From the NCBI GenBank assembly GCA_965117015.1, contig OZ220747.1, positions 558,001-622,000 of the forward strand: a stretch of 64,000 nt of DNA, written 5' to 3'. The translations under genes and the position numbers were made by a program. Shown here piece after piece: positions 16,801 to 25,477 of the stretch. The notes under the pieces are model-generated. The model was given only the letters and a program-made list of their open reading frames with translations. It was not told the origin of the DNA and did no database searches. Numbering within the stretch: position 1 is the first letter of the stretch; the number at the start of each line of letters is the position of its first letter. Source of the DNA: Aldehydirespirator sp965117015. Lineage in GTDB: Bacteria; Actinomycetota; Acidimicrobiia; Acidimicrobiales; Aldehydirespiratoraceae.

Positions 16801-17249
16801 AAGCCCTGGCCGATCGGCAGGCCGCGGCCGAGGGTGTCAGCGGCCGGTCCAGGGTTGTGGCCGGCCTGGCCCGGGCCGCGCTCGACACCGCCGTGGCCCG
16901 CGAGGCGGCGGCTTCCGAACACTGGCGGGAGCTGTTCGTGGCTGCGCCGTTCGGGGAGCGCCTGGTCGAGGGGTACGTCGACCTCGTCTACCGCGGCCCC
17001 GACGGGCTGGTGGTGGTCGACTGGAAGACCGACACCATCGCCGGCGACGACGGCGTCGACGCCAAACTGGCCCGCTACCGGCTGCAGGGCGCGGCCTACG
17101 CGGCCGCGCTGGAGGCGGTCACCGGCAAGCCGGTGGCCCGCATGGTGTTCGTATTCCTCGACCGGGCCGGAGCGGTCGAGGCCGAACTACCCGACCTGCG
17201 GGCTGCCGTGGACGAGGTGAAGGCGGCTGCTGCCGGTCTCAGCGGCTGA
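13848..17249 (+). CDS. UvrD/RecB-like helicase-nuclease (AddA/AdnA-like)
   Basis: A 1133-residue superfamily-1A helicase. Walker A is EAGAGSGKT at 28-35, followed by TFTEKAG (motif Ia). Walker B is LLIDEFQDTDP, then VGDPKQSIYRFRRAD (motif III), TNFRSTRPI (IV), VRILTVHAAKGLEFP (V) and LLYVACTRARDHLVV (VI). The C-terminal RecB-type nuclease has EGYVDLVY and VVVDWKTD near residue 1054. Both domains look intact, so this subunit should unwind and cut DNA ends, loading recombination with the partner encoded upstream. ATG 13848 overlaps the partner's stop by four bases, implying coupled translation. Its end overlaps the convergent MarR gene by 11 bases. Confidence 0.92.
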   Translation: MTATPPLADQAARDRIATDLGSTLFVEAGAGSGKTRALVERVVALIGSGVAMENIAAITFTEKAGAELRDRIRDRLHSPDVRDALGEAAAEAALRQLDGAAVGTLHSFAQRLLSEHPVEAGLPPSVEVLDDIGSQIEFDLRWRDFLDVLLDEPAMGPTLLGLEVQRVRLNQIRALAVQLNENWDRLEGWDFHHEPDLPPVDVTEALKALDLLVGIRAFCTDPADKLLARIDTIAKHRSRLLAMTGEAVPTEAVAADRTDRIEALLALESECKGANLGKAGCWDGQVQNARDGIKRLKVVCERALRAAAEAALRRLVARLATFTLDAAEERRASGRLEFHDLLVRARQVLRHDIHGPAVRAALRDHYRCLLIDEFQDTDPIQVELAALLGCGDPAPATARWAEMVPDPGRLFFVGDPKQSIYRFRRADIATFLEARDWTSGQDRGRTEGLATNFRSTRPIIDWVNAVFEELIQPVEGSQPEYAPLGSVREPARRGPAVTVLGAQPIYIEGRAFAAELRQREAESVARAVAAALRGRWDVDGGSPAEPAPRPARLEDIAILIPSRLSLGNLEDALDAAGIPYRAESSSLVYSTREVRDLLSALQAVADPTDELALVAALRSPLYGCGDDDLAHWRLAWRGRFSLLRRPPEDAPADHPVAEGIAHLAELHRAKRWTSPPALIDRLVRERGAFETAVAGGRPRDVWRRLRFVIDQARAWADAGGTNLRDYLAWARLQGADNARVTETILPETDDDSVRILTVHAAKGLEFPIVVLSGMTTRLSAPARGPSVAFDASGEPVVRVRGGIESENYEAWKPIDEQMDAHERLRLLYVACTRARDHLVVSLHRRDPGETGKKENSAAWALADAGAAGAGAVDGSTFLAPADEDGVPADGQPVPAEPPRVPLPERGEWQHERDRCLARAAVPLAVSPTALSAGNGAAVAGDPGLDKDPDDSEQPPWSKGRYGTAIGRAVHGVLQDVDLSTGEGLEALADRQAAAEGVSGRSRVVAGLARAALDTAVAREAAASEHWRELFVAAPFGERLVEGYVDLVYRGPDGLVVVDWKTDTIAGDDGVDAKLARYRLQGAAYAAALEAVTGKPVARMVFVFLDRAGAVEAELPDLRAAVDEVKAAAAGLSG

Positions 17250-17775
17250 GCCGCTCGCTCAGCTCGACCGCCAGACGCTGCACAGCCGCGGCCACGCCCT
17301 CGCGCTCGGCCTCGTCGAGGGCGCCGATCTCAGTGTCGAAGGCTTCGAGCGCCACGTCCAGGGTCTCACGAGCCATACCCAGGCCCTTAGGCGTGAGTTC
17401 CAAGAGGCTGCGGCGGCCGTCGTCGGGGTCGGCCACTCTGCGCACCAGCCCCTGGCTGACCAGGCGCTGCGTTGTCTTGGTGGCCCCGCCCGAAGTCTGC
17501 ACTATGCGCCGGGCCAGCTCGCCCGCGGTCATCCGGTGCGGCGGGCCGACCAGCCACAGCGCGCTCAGGGCGAAGTAGCCGGAGGTGTCGAGTTGACGGG
17601 CAGCCAGGGTCTCCGACAGCCACGCCTCGATCTGGCGCCCCGCCAGCAGAGTCCATATCAGTACGTCGACGGTGTGGCGGTGCTGCTTGCCCAGCAACGG
17701 ATCGATCGATTCGAGCGCCTTGTAGTCGAACGCGAACCGCTGCGCCTCGCCCGCGTCCCGCCGGTCCTCCCCCAT
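17239..17775 (-). CDS. MarR-family transcriptional regulator
   Basis: A 178-residue regulator with the MarR winged helix: ALSALWLVGPPHRMTAGELARRIV, then TSGGATKTTQRLVSQGLVRRVADPDDGRRSLLELTPKG, which includes the wing. Flanking helices make the dimer interface. ATG 17775 is chosen; an open extension to 17898 lies inside the upstream gene and looks like shadow translation. It starts 16 bases after the stop of the PLP-enzyme gene at 17792, so it is probably co-transcribed with it and may regulate it. The 3' end overlaps the convergent helicase gene. Family is clear; ligand unknown. Confidence 0.88.
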   Translation of the reverse strand: MGEDRRDAGEAQRFAFDYKALESIDPLLGKQHRHTVDVLIWTLLAGRQIEAWLSETLAARQLDTSGYFALSALWLVGPPHRMTAGELARRIVQTSGGATKTTQRLVSQGLVRRVADPDDGRRSLLELTPKGLGMARETLDVALEAFDTEIGALDEAEREGVAAAVQRLAVELSERLSR

Positions 17776-17791
17776 TGCTGCCAACGCCCAG

Positions 17792-19144
17792 CTAGTCCTC
17801 GTGGGCCAGCGGGTCGGGGTCGCCGGGGCGCATCCGCCCGGTGAACAGCACCGCCACCCGCTCGCCGGGGGACACGCCCGCAGCCCCGGAGCCGTCACTG
17901 GCCGCGGTCAGGGCCAGCAGGCCGCCGAGGCCCGCCGCCCCCGTCGGACACACGTCGATGTCCGTGTGTTCGTGCGCCAGGCGGTGGGCCCGCCGGAAGT
18001 CGTCCTCGGAGGCGACCAGAGGCCATCCCCCGGAGGCCAGCATTGCCTCGACTATGTCGACCCAGTCGTAGGTGATGTCGTCGAGGATCCCAGAGGCGTA
18101 CGACACCGGCTCCTCCTCCCACACCCGCATGTAGCGCTCGGGATCGTAGCGCAGGCGGCCCGCCAGCTCCTGAAGCCGGTCGCCCTCGATCGGACCGATC
18201 GACTCGGCGATGGCGGCCCGTCTGGCGTTGTCCATGGCGCCCTCGGGCATGGCTTGAGCGCGGACGATCCGGTCGAGGAAGTACGAGCTGTCCCGGGTGT
18301 TCGGAGCGCGCTCCGGCGTGAGCGACTCGAGCGCCAGCGTGTCCCAGGCCCGCACCAGGGGATGGTTGCCCTCGGGCTGAACGGCATGGATCACCGGCAG
18401 GCGGGCCAGATCGCCGCGGTCCACCGCCGCGGCCAGGCCGGTCACCACCGCGGTGGCCAGCGCGCCCCCGCCGACCTGCACGAACAGCCGGTCGAGGCGA
18501 GCGGGAGCGCCGCCATCCTGCTCGATTAGCGCGTCGACCATCTCCCAGGCCATGGTCCGGCCGCCGTCGATGGTGGCCGGGGTCTCGGTCCCCTGGCACG
18601 AGAACGCAACCGCCCCCGACTCGATGGCGGCCAGCATGGCGTGGTGTGCGGGGTCGCCGGGCACGCCCGGCTGGCGCTCGCAGCGCACCACCCGGCCGCC
18701 CAGTTCGGTTATGCGGGCCACCACCGTTTCGTTGGCCCAGATCGGCACGTACACGTCGATCGGCCGGCCCACCGCCCGGGCCACCACTGCGGCGGCCAGT
18801 GCCGCGTTGCCGCAGCTGGCGATGGCGTAGGGCGCGGCGTCGCTGCCGGAATCTCCCAGCCGGTGGGCCAAGGCGACTCCGAACAGGTGCCGGGCCTTGT
18901 GCGAGCCGGACACGTTGCCCGTCTCGTCCTTGATCCACAGCTCGGCGCCTCCGATGCCGGCCGCGCCGGCCAGTTCCGGGGCCGGAGCGAACGGGGTGGG
19001 CTCGAAGCCGTGTCCCTCCACCGCGGCTACGGCCTCGTCGAGTTCGCTGATCGCGGTCGCCACCGCGTCAGAGGTCGCCGCGCCGGCGGGCGCGAGCCGG
19101 CTCGCCTCAAGCCGTTCGGCGTAGTCCTCGAAGGTTGATGTCAC
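17792..19144 (-). CDS. Fold-type II PLP-dependent enzyme (threonine-synthase/lyase-like)
   Basis: A 450-residue enzyme of the tryptophan-synthase-beta/threonine-dehydratase superfamily. WIKDETGNVSGSHKARHLFG carries the probable Schiff-base lysine, and ASCGNAALAAAVVARAVG is the phosphate-side loop. VQVGGGALATAVVTGL is the glycine-rich PLP phosphate loop. It probably performs beta-elimination, beta-replacement or deamination on an amino acid; which one cannot be said. The start ATG 19144 is followed by MTSTFEDYAERLEASRL. A second, unlike fold-type II enzyme lies 18 bases upstream on the same strand and a MarR gene follows, so these three are likely one unit. Confidence 0.82.
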   Translation of the reverse strand: MTSTFEDYAERLEASRLAPAGAATSDAVATAISELDEAVAAVEGHGFEPTPFAPAPELAGAAGIGGAELWIKDETGNVSGSHKARHLFGVALAHRLGDSGSDAAPYAIASCGNAALAAAVVARAVGRPIDVYVPIWANETVVARITELGGRVVRCERQPGVPGDPAHHAMLAAIESGAVAFSCQGTETPATIDGGRTMAWEMVDALIEQDGGAPARLDRLFVQVGGGALATAVVTGLAAAVDRGDLARLPVIHAVQPEGNHPLVRAWDTLALESLTPERAPNTRDSSYFLDRIVRAQAMPEGAMDNARRAAIAESIGPIEGDRLQELAGRLRYDPERYMRVWEEEPVSYASGILDDITYDWVDIVEAMLASGGWPLVASEDDFRRAHRLAHEHTDIDVCPTGAAGLGGLLALTAASDGSGAAGVSPGERVAVLFTGRMRPGDPDPLAHED

Positions 19145-19162
19145 GGCCGCTGCCAGTACCGC

Positions 19163-20716
<1,554 letters not shown>

Positions 20717-20739
20717 GCCCCAAGTATCACGGTCCCACA

Positions 20740-20763
20740 CCCGAATTCCTGTAGGGATTCGGG
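20740..20763 (-). terminator. Ten-base-pair hairpin after the acyl-CoA synthetase
   Basis: CCCGAATTCC (20740-20749) pairs with GGGATTCGGG (20754-20763) across a TGTA loop, with one G-T wobble. It sits 11 bases past the minus-strand synthetase stop (20775) and 23 bases before the start of the PLP gene (20716). It could terminate the first transcript or be a leader hairpin of the second. Confidence 0.6.
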
Positions 20764-20774
20764 AAACGGAGGGG

Positions 20775-22343
20775 CTAGATGGCTCGCTCGTGGCCCTCCC
20801 AGTAGGGGTCGCGCAGCTTGCGCTTGTAGAGCTTGCCGTTGGGGTCGCGGGGCATCTCGGTGGTGTAGTCGATCGACCGGGGCAGCTTCTGGCGGCCGAT
20901 CCGGTCGCGCAGCCACTCCAGGACCGCTTCGGTGGTGCTGTCGCCGGGCTCCCAACCCTCAAGCAGTTCGACCACCGCCTTGACCTCCTCGCCGGTGTCG
21001 GGGTTGGGCACCCCGAACACGGCCGCGTCGCCCACCGCGGGATGCTGCACCAGTTCCCCCTCGATCTCCGCCGGGTAGATGTTCACCCCTCCGACGATGA
21101 TCATGTCGTTGGCCCGGTCGTTGAGGAACAGGTACCCGCCGGCGTCGAGGTAGCCGACGTCGCCGACGGTGAAGAAGTCCCGCAGGCGGCTGGCCGCGGT
21201 TTTGGCCTTGTCGCCCTTGTACTCGAAGACTGCTCCCGGCATCTTCATGTACACCGTGCCCGACTCGCCCGGCGGCAGGTCGTTGCCGTCCTCGTCGACC
21301 ACGATCACCTCGCAGCCGGGCCAGGCCTTCCCCACGGTGCCGGGCCGCTCCATCCACTCCGCGGCCGACACCGAGGTGCCCCCGCCCTCGGTGGCCGCGT
21401 AGTACTCCCAGATCGAGTCGCCCCACCACTCGATCATGCGTCGCTTGGTCTCGACCGGGCACGGCGCGGCGGCGTGCACCATGGCCCGCAGCGACGACAC
21501 GTCGTAGCGCTCCCGGACCTCGTCGGGAAGCTGCAGCAGCCGGTTGAACATGGTGGGCACCATGTGGGAGCTCGTCACCTGGTAGCGCTCGATGCGTTCC
21601 AGCGCCCCCTCCGCGGTCCAGCGGTCCATCAGCACCACGGTGTGGCCCAGGTGCAGCGACATCGTGGTCCAGTTGTTGACCGCGGTGTGGTACAGCGGAG
21701 CCTGGGTGATCTGGACGTTGCCGTCGTGGGGCTTCGACCCGAACAGCATCAGCAACATTCCCGCAGTGGAGGAGGCCTCGTCGGGAGGCCGGGGATCCAG
21801 CGCCCGCCGGACGCCTTTGGGGCGGCCGGTGGTGCCCGAGGTGTAGAACATGAACGAGCCGGTGGCCAGGTGCTCGGGCTCAGGCCTGTCGCCGGTGTGG
21901 CCCGCGACGAGTTCATCGAAGGGTCGGAATCCCTCGACCGGGCCGCCCACGCAGAACCGGTTCTCCTCACCCACGACGCAGCCGTCGAGGGCCTTGGTGG
22001 CCTCGTCGGCGAAGCGCTCGTGGACGATGAACGCCTTGGTCTCGGCGTCGTTGACGATGTAGTTGATCTCCGCGCCGACGAAGTGCCAGTTGATGGTGGT
22101 CACGTAAAGGCCGCTCTGGTAGGCGGCCAGGCATAGCGCGAGCTGTTCGAAGCAGTTGGGCAGCAGGGTCGTGACCTGGTCGCCCTTGCGCAGCCCGGCG
22201 GCTCGAAGGCCCCGGGAGATCCGGTTGGTCAGCGCGGCCAGCTCACCGAAGGTCAACTGGTTGTGCTCGGGGTCGACCGCCGCCAGGAAGTCGGGATCGG
22301 CCTCGGCGATGTTCCACAGCCCCAGGGCGTCGGTGTTTGCCAT
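20775..22343 (-). CDS. Acyl-CoA synthetase (AMP-forming, FadD-like)
   Basis: A 522-residue class I adenylate-forming enzyme. The P-loop is FYTSGTTGRPKGVRR, the A5 motif YYAATEGGG, and A7/A8 are GDVGYLDAGGYLFLNDRANDMIIVGGVNIYPAEIE. The C-terminal catalytic lysine lies in DPNGKLYKRKLR. It activates a carboxylic acid, probably a medium- or long-chain fatty acid or a side-chain acid, to its CoA thioester by way of the acyl-AMP. ATG 22343 is chosen; longer frames have no plausible coding content. It is divergent from an enoyl-CoA hydratase 79 bases away, which suits joint use in beta-oxidation. Confidence 0.9.
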   Translation of the reverse strand: MANTDALGLWNIAEADPDFLAAVDPEHNQLTFGELAALTNRISRGLRAAGLRKGDQVTTLLPNCFEQLALCLAAYQSGLYVTTINWHFVGAEINYIVNDAETKAFIVHERFADEATKALDGCVVGEENRFCVGGPVEGFRPFDELVAGHTGDRPEPEHLATGSFMFYTSGTTGRPKGVRRALDPRPPDEASSTAGMLLMLFGSKPHDGNVQITQAPLYHTAVNNWTTMSLHLGHTVVLMDRWTAEGALERIERYQVTSSHMVPTMFNRLLQLPDEVRERYDVSSLRAMVHAAAPCPVETKRRMIEWWGDSIWEYYAATEGGGTSVSAAEWMERPGTVGKAWPGCEVIVVDEDGNDLPPGESGTVYMKMPGAVFEYKGDKAKTAASRLRDFFTVGDVGYLDAGGYLFLNDRANDMIIVGGVNIYPAEIEGELVQHPAVGDAAVFGVPNPDTGEEVKAVVELLEGWEPGDSTTEAVLEWLRDRIGRQKLPRSIDYTTEMPRDPNGKLYKRKLRDPYWEGHERAI

Positions 22344-22422
22344 GTGCGGCAGTTTGCCAGCCCGAACCGTCGGCGTGCCCCGATCAGCCCGCGACGGTCT
22401 GTGAGCCGGGTAGTTTGCCGCG

Positions 22423-23253
22423 GTGGCCGATGAGCGATCCCTCGACGAGCAGGTTCGCCTTGAGTACCGGGACTCGGTGGCGTGGATCACCATTGACCGG
22501 CCCGAGGCCGGTAATGCCTTGACCCCGCCGTGCCGCGACCGGGTGCGCGACATCCTCACCGGGCTCAACACCAGCCACCAGGCCCGGGCCGCGGTGATCA
22601 CCGGCGCCGGCGACCGGTTCTTCTGCACCGGTGCCGACCTGCGCCACTCCTACGACGATCCCGACCGTTCGACCGATGTGCCCGAGCGGATCATGGGCGA
22701 CGCCCGGCGCATGATGCTCGACGGCCAGTACGCGCTGTTCGACGCCCTGCTGGATTGCGACGTGCCCGTGATCGCCGCGGTCAACGGCACTGCGGCCGGA
22801 ATGGGCGCGCACCTGGCGCTGGCCTGCGACCTGGTGATCGCCGGTGACCGGGCCAAGTTCGTGGAGGTGTTCGCCCGGCGGGGGCTGGTGCCCGACGCGC
22901 TGGGGCCGTGGCTGCTGCCCCGCGTCATCGGCGTGCGCCGCACCATGGAGCTGTTCCTGCTGGCCGAGGACCTGCCCGCCGACAAGGCCCACGAATACGG
23001 CCTAGTCAACCGGGTGGTGCCCCACGACGAGATCCAGTCGGCCGCGGCCGAGTGGGCCGAGCGCCTCGCCACCGGCCCGAGCCGGTCATTCGCCCTGACC
23101 AAGTGGCTGGTCAATCGCAGCCTGGACGCCGACCGGGCCTCCATGGCCCACGACGAAGCGGTAGCTGTCGAGCTGAACGCCGGCACCGAGGACGCCGCCG
23201 AGGGCGTGGCCGCCTTCCAGGAGCGCCGCCCACCCCAGTGGAAGGGCTACTGA
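22423..23253 (+). CDS. Enoyl-CoA hydratase/isomerase (crotonase family)
   Basis: A 276-residue crotonase-fold enzyme. RPEAGNALTP, AVITGAGDRFFCTGADLRH (oxyanion-hole strand), VIAAVNGTAAGMGAHLALACDLVIAG (second oxyanion-hole Gly) and FVEVFARRGLVPDALGPWLLPR are all present. The two classic hydratase glutamates are not both seen: E863-like position is FVEVF (one acidic residue) and the other is GMGAHL, so it may be an isomerase, hydrolase or other crotonase reaction. GTG 22423 start. It is divergent from the acyl-CoA synthetase and convergent with the P450 gene only 3 bases away. Confidence 0.86.
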   Translation: MADERSLDEQVRLEYRDSVAWITIDRPEAGNALTPPCRDRVRDILTGLNTSHQARAAVITGAGDRFFCTGADLRHSYDDPDRSTDVPERIMGDARRMMLDGQYALFDALLDCDVPVIAAVNGTAAGMGAHLALACDLVIAGDRAKFVEVFARRGLVPDALGPWLLPRVIGVRRTMELFLLAEDLPADKAHEYGLVNRVVPHDEIQSAAAEWAERLATGPSRSFALTKWLVNRSLDADRASMAHDEAVAVELNAGTEDAAEGVAAFQERRPPQWKGY

Positions 23254-23256
23254 CGG

Positions 23257-24459
23257 CTAGCTGAACGAGACGGGAAGGCTGGCTAGGCCTCTGAGGGTGA
23301 GCCTCCGCTTCCAGGGGGGATGGTCCTGGAGGGGCGTCCATGTTCCGAACCGGTCCAGCAGCGCCTGCAGCACCACCTGGCCCTCCAGGCGGGCCAGTGC
23401 TGCGCCCAGGCAGTAGTGGATGCCCGACCCGAAAGACAGCATCGGCACCTCGCTGCGGCCCACATCGAAGCGATCAGGATCGTCCACCGCGGCCGGATCG
23501 CGGTTGGCCGCTCCCAGCAGCGTCAGGACCCCGTGGCCCTGGGGGATGGCGTGACCGCCGATCTCGGTGTCGGCCCGGACGTAGCGACCGTCGATCTGCA
23601 CGGGCGGTTCGAAGCGCAGCACCTCGTCCACCGCGGACGGCACCAGCGAGCGGTCGGCCCGCAGCCGGGCCAGCTGATCGGGATGACGCGTCAGGGTGTG
23701 GACCATGTTGCCGATCAGGTTCATGGTGGTCTCGAAGCCGGCCGCGTAGATGAGCGACACCGTGACGGCCACCTCCGCCTGGGTGAGACGGTCCTCGCCG
23801 TCGCTGGCAGCGATCAGCCCTGACAGCAGGTCGTCGGCCGGCTCGGCGCGGCGGCGGTCGATCAGCTCGTTCAGGTACTGGTTCACCTTCGTCGACGCTG
23901 CCTCGGTCCGCTCCGTCTCCCCCGGCTGCCGGTTCGGCTCGAGCGAGGCCGCCAGGTCTGACACCAGCGGCCGCAGCCAGTCACGGTCCGAGACAGGCAC
24001 CCCGACCAGTTCGCTGATCACGTTGGCGGGCAGCGGGAAGGCGAGCGCGTCGATCAGGTCGCAGTCCTGTGCCTCGGCTATCGGGTCGAGCAGTTCCTCG
24101 GTCATGGCCTTGACGACAGGCCGCAGCCGCTCCACCCGGCGGGGCGTGAACGCCCGGCTCACCAGCGACCGGATCCGGGTGTGGTCGGGAGGGTTAAGGA
24201 ACAGCAGCGAGCGCGGACCATCGGGCCTGCGCTGGCGAGAGGGCGACAGCAGCGAGGGCGCCTCCTCCCCGGACTCGGGACTGCCCAACCGCTGATCCCG
24301 CAGCGCAGCCCGGCAGTCCTCGAATCGGGTCAGGATCCAGAAGTCGGAGAACCCGGTCTTGTGCACCGGCGAGGTCTCCCGCAGCTCCCGCAGCAGCGGG
24401 TACGGATCGGCGATCACGTCGGGGTCGGTGACGATCCGCAACAGCAGTTCGTCGCTCAT
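23257..24459 (-). CDS. Cytochrome P450
   Basis: A 400-residue soluble bacterial P450. The haem loop is FGSGIHYCLGAALARLE with the axial Cys350, the I-helix oxygen-activation motif is AGFETT at 240-245, the ExxR is EVLR (279-282), and the PERF-like DPDRFDVGR precedes the haem loop. It needs a ferredoxin and reductase, and none is encoded nearby. Substrate unknown; acyl chains, terpenes or steroids are usual. ATG 24459 overlaps the stop of psuG upstream by four bases (24456-24459), so the two genes are translationally coupled, an unexpected pairing. Confidence 0.93.
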   Translation of the reverse strand: MSDELLLRIVTDPDVIADPYPLLRELRETSPVHKTGFSDFWILTRFEDCRAALRDQRLGSPESGEEAPSLLSPSRQRRPDGPRSLLFLNPPDHTRIRSLVSRAFTPRRVERLRPVVKAMTEELLDPIAEAQDCDLIDALAFPLPANVISELVGVPVSDRDWLRPLVSDLAASLEPNRQPGETERTEAASTKVNQYLNELIDRRRAEPADDLLSGLIAASDGEDRLTQAEVAVTVSLIYAAGFETTMNLIGNMVHTLTRHPDQLARLRADRSLVPSAVDEVLRFEPPVQIDGRYVRADTEIGGHAIPQGHGVLTLLGAANRDPAAVDDPDRFDVGRSEVPMLSFGSGIHYCLGAALARLEGQVVLQALLDRFGTWTPLQDHPPWKRRLTLRGLASLPVSFS

Positions 24460-25394
24460 GGGCCGGCTCCTTGCGCAGCAGCGGGGTCTTCGGTCAACGC
24501 GACCGCGATCTCGGCGGCGACGGCTGCGTTGGACTCGGCCAGCGCGATGTTGGCCCGTACGACCACCCCACCGGTGGCCGCGGCCAGAGCTGTCAACACC
24601 GCCGGGGTCACGTCACCGCCCGACACCCCGTCGCGGTGGGCGGCGGCCTCGGCGACCTCGACTGCTTCATCGACCTCGGCAGCATCGAGCTCGGCCCAGG
24701 CAGGGACCGGGTTGGCAACGAGCACCCCGCCCGGGTGCCCGAGAGCGCCGGCGGCCCGGAACGCGGTCGCGGCCTCCTGACCGTTGTTGACGATGCTGGT
24801 CAACTCGGGTCCGCCGTCGCGGACGTAGAAGGCCGGGAAGCGGTCGGTGCGCCAGCCCAGCACGGCCACGCCGAGCGTCTCCAGCCGCTCGAAGGTGAGC
24901 GCCACGTCCAGGAAGGACTTGACTCCCGACGACACCACCACCACCCGGTGGCGGGCCATCGCCTCGAGGTCGGCGCTGACATCACCGCTGCGATCCGCGC
25001 CGCGATGGACCCCGCCGATCCCGCCGGTGGCGAATACCTCGATGCCAGCTGCCGCCGCAAGCGTCACGGTGGCCGACACCGTGGTCACACCCACATCGAG
25101 GCCGGCGGCGACCGCCGGTCCGAGATCGCGGGCTCCGAGCTTGGTGGATCCGCCGAACAGCCGCTCGGCCTGATCCTGGTTCGCACCGACCACGGCCCGG
25201 CCGTCGAGCACCCCGCACAGTGCCGGTACCGCGCCTCTCGACCGCACTGCGGCCTGCACCCGATCGAAGCACTCGCGGTTGGCGGGCTGGGGCAGACCCA
25301 GTTCCGAGAAGATGGTCGACTCCAGCGCCACCACGGGGGCACCCGAGGAGAGCGCGGCCGCTACCTCAGACCCATTGTGCAGCGTCCCGTCCAC
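24456..25394 (-). CDS. psuG: Pseudouridine-5'-phosphate glycosidase
   Basis: A 312-residue PsuG. Diagnostic stretches are VVALESTIFSELGLPQPAN with Glu25, GGSTKLGARDLGPAVA, GVTTVSATVTLAA, VFATGGIGGVHRGA, VVVSSGVKSFLDV with the predicted imine-forming Lys159, and VANPVPAWAELD. The enzyme splits pseudouridine 5'-phosphate into uracil and ribose 5-phosphate. The kinase PsuK that normally supplies the substrate is not beside it. ATG 25394 lies 83 bases from a divergent adenylate-forming gene. The four-base overlap with the P450 gene suggests an operon psuG-P450. Released uracil could connect with the nucleobase cluster at 6-10 kb, but that is speculation. Confidence 0.93.
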   Translation of the reverse strand: MDGTLHNGSEVAAALSSGAPVVALESTIFSELGLPQPANRECFDRVQAAVRSRGAVPALCGVLDGRAVVGANQDQAERLFGGSTKLGARDLGPAVAAGLDVGVTTVSATVTLAAAAGIEVFATGGIGGVHRGADRSGDVSADLEAMARHRVVVVSSGVKSFLDVALTFERLETLGVAVLGWRTDRFPAFYVRDGGPELTSIVNNGQEAATAFRAAGALGHPGGVLVANPVPAWAELDAAEVDEAVEVAEAAAHRDGVSGGDVTPAVLTALAAATGGVVVRANIALAESNAAVAAEIAVALTEDPAAAQGAGP

Positions 25395-25477
25395 GCAACG
25401 AGGGTACGACAGCGTTGGTCGCGAGCCGACGCGGCGATGCAGAGGTCGACGTGTGGATGCGACCGTAGTATCGCTCC

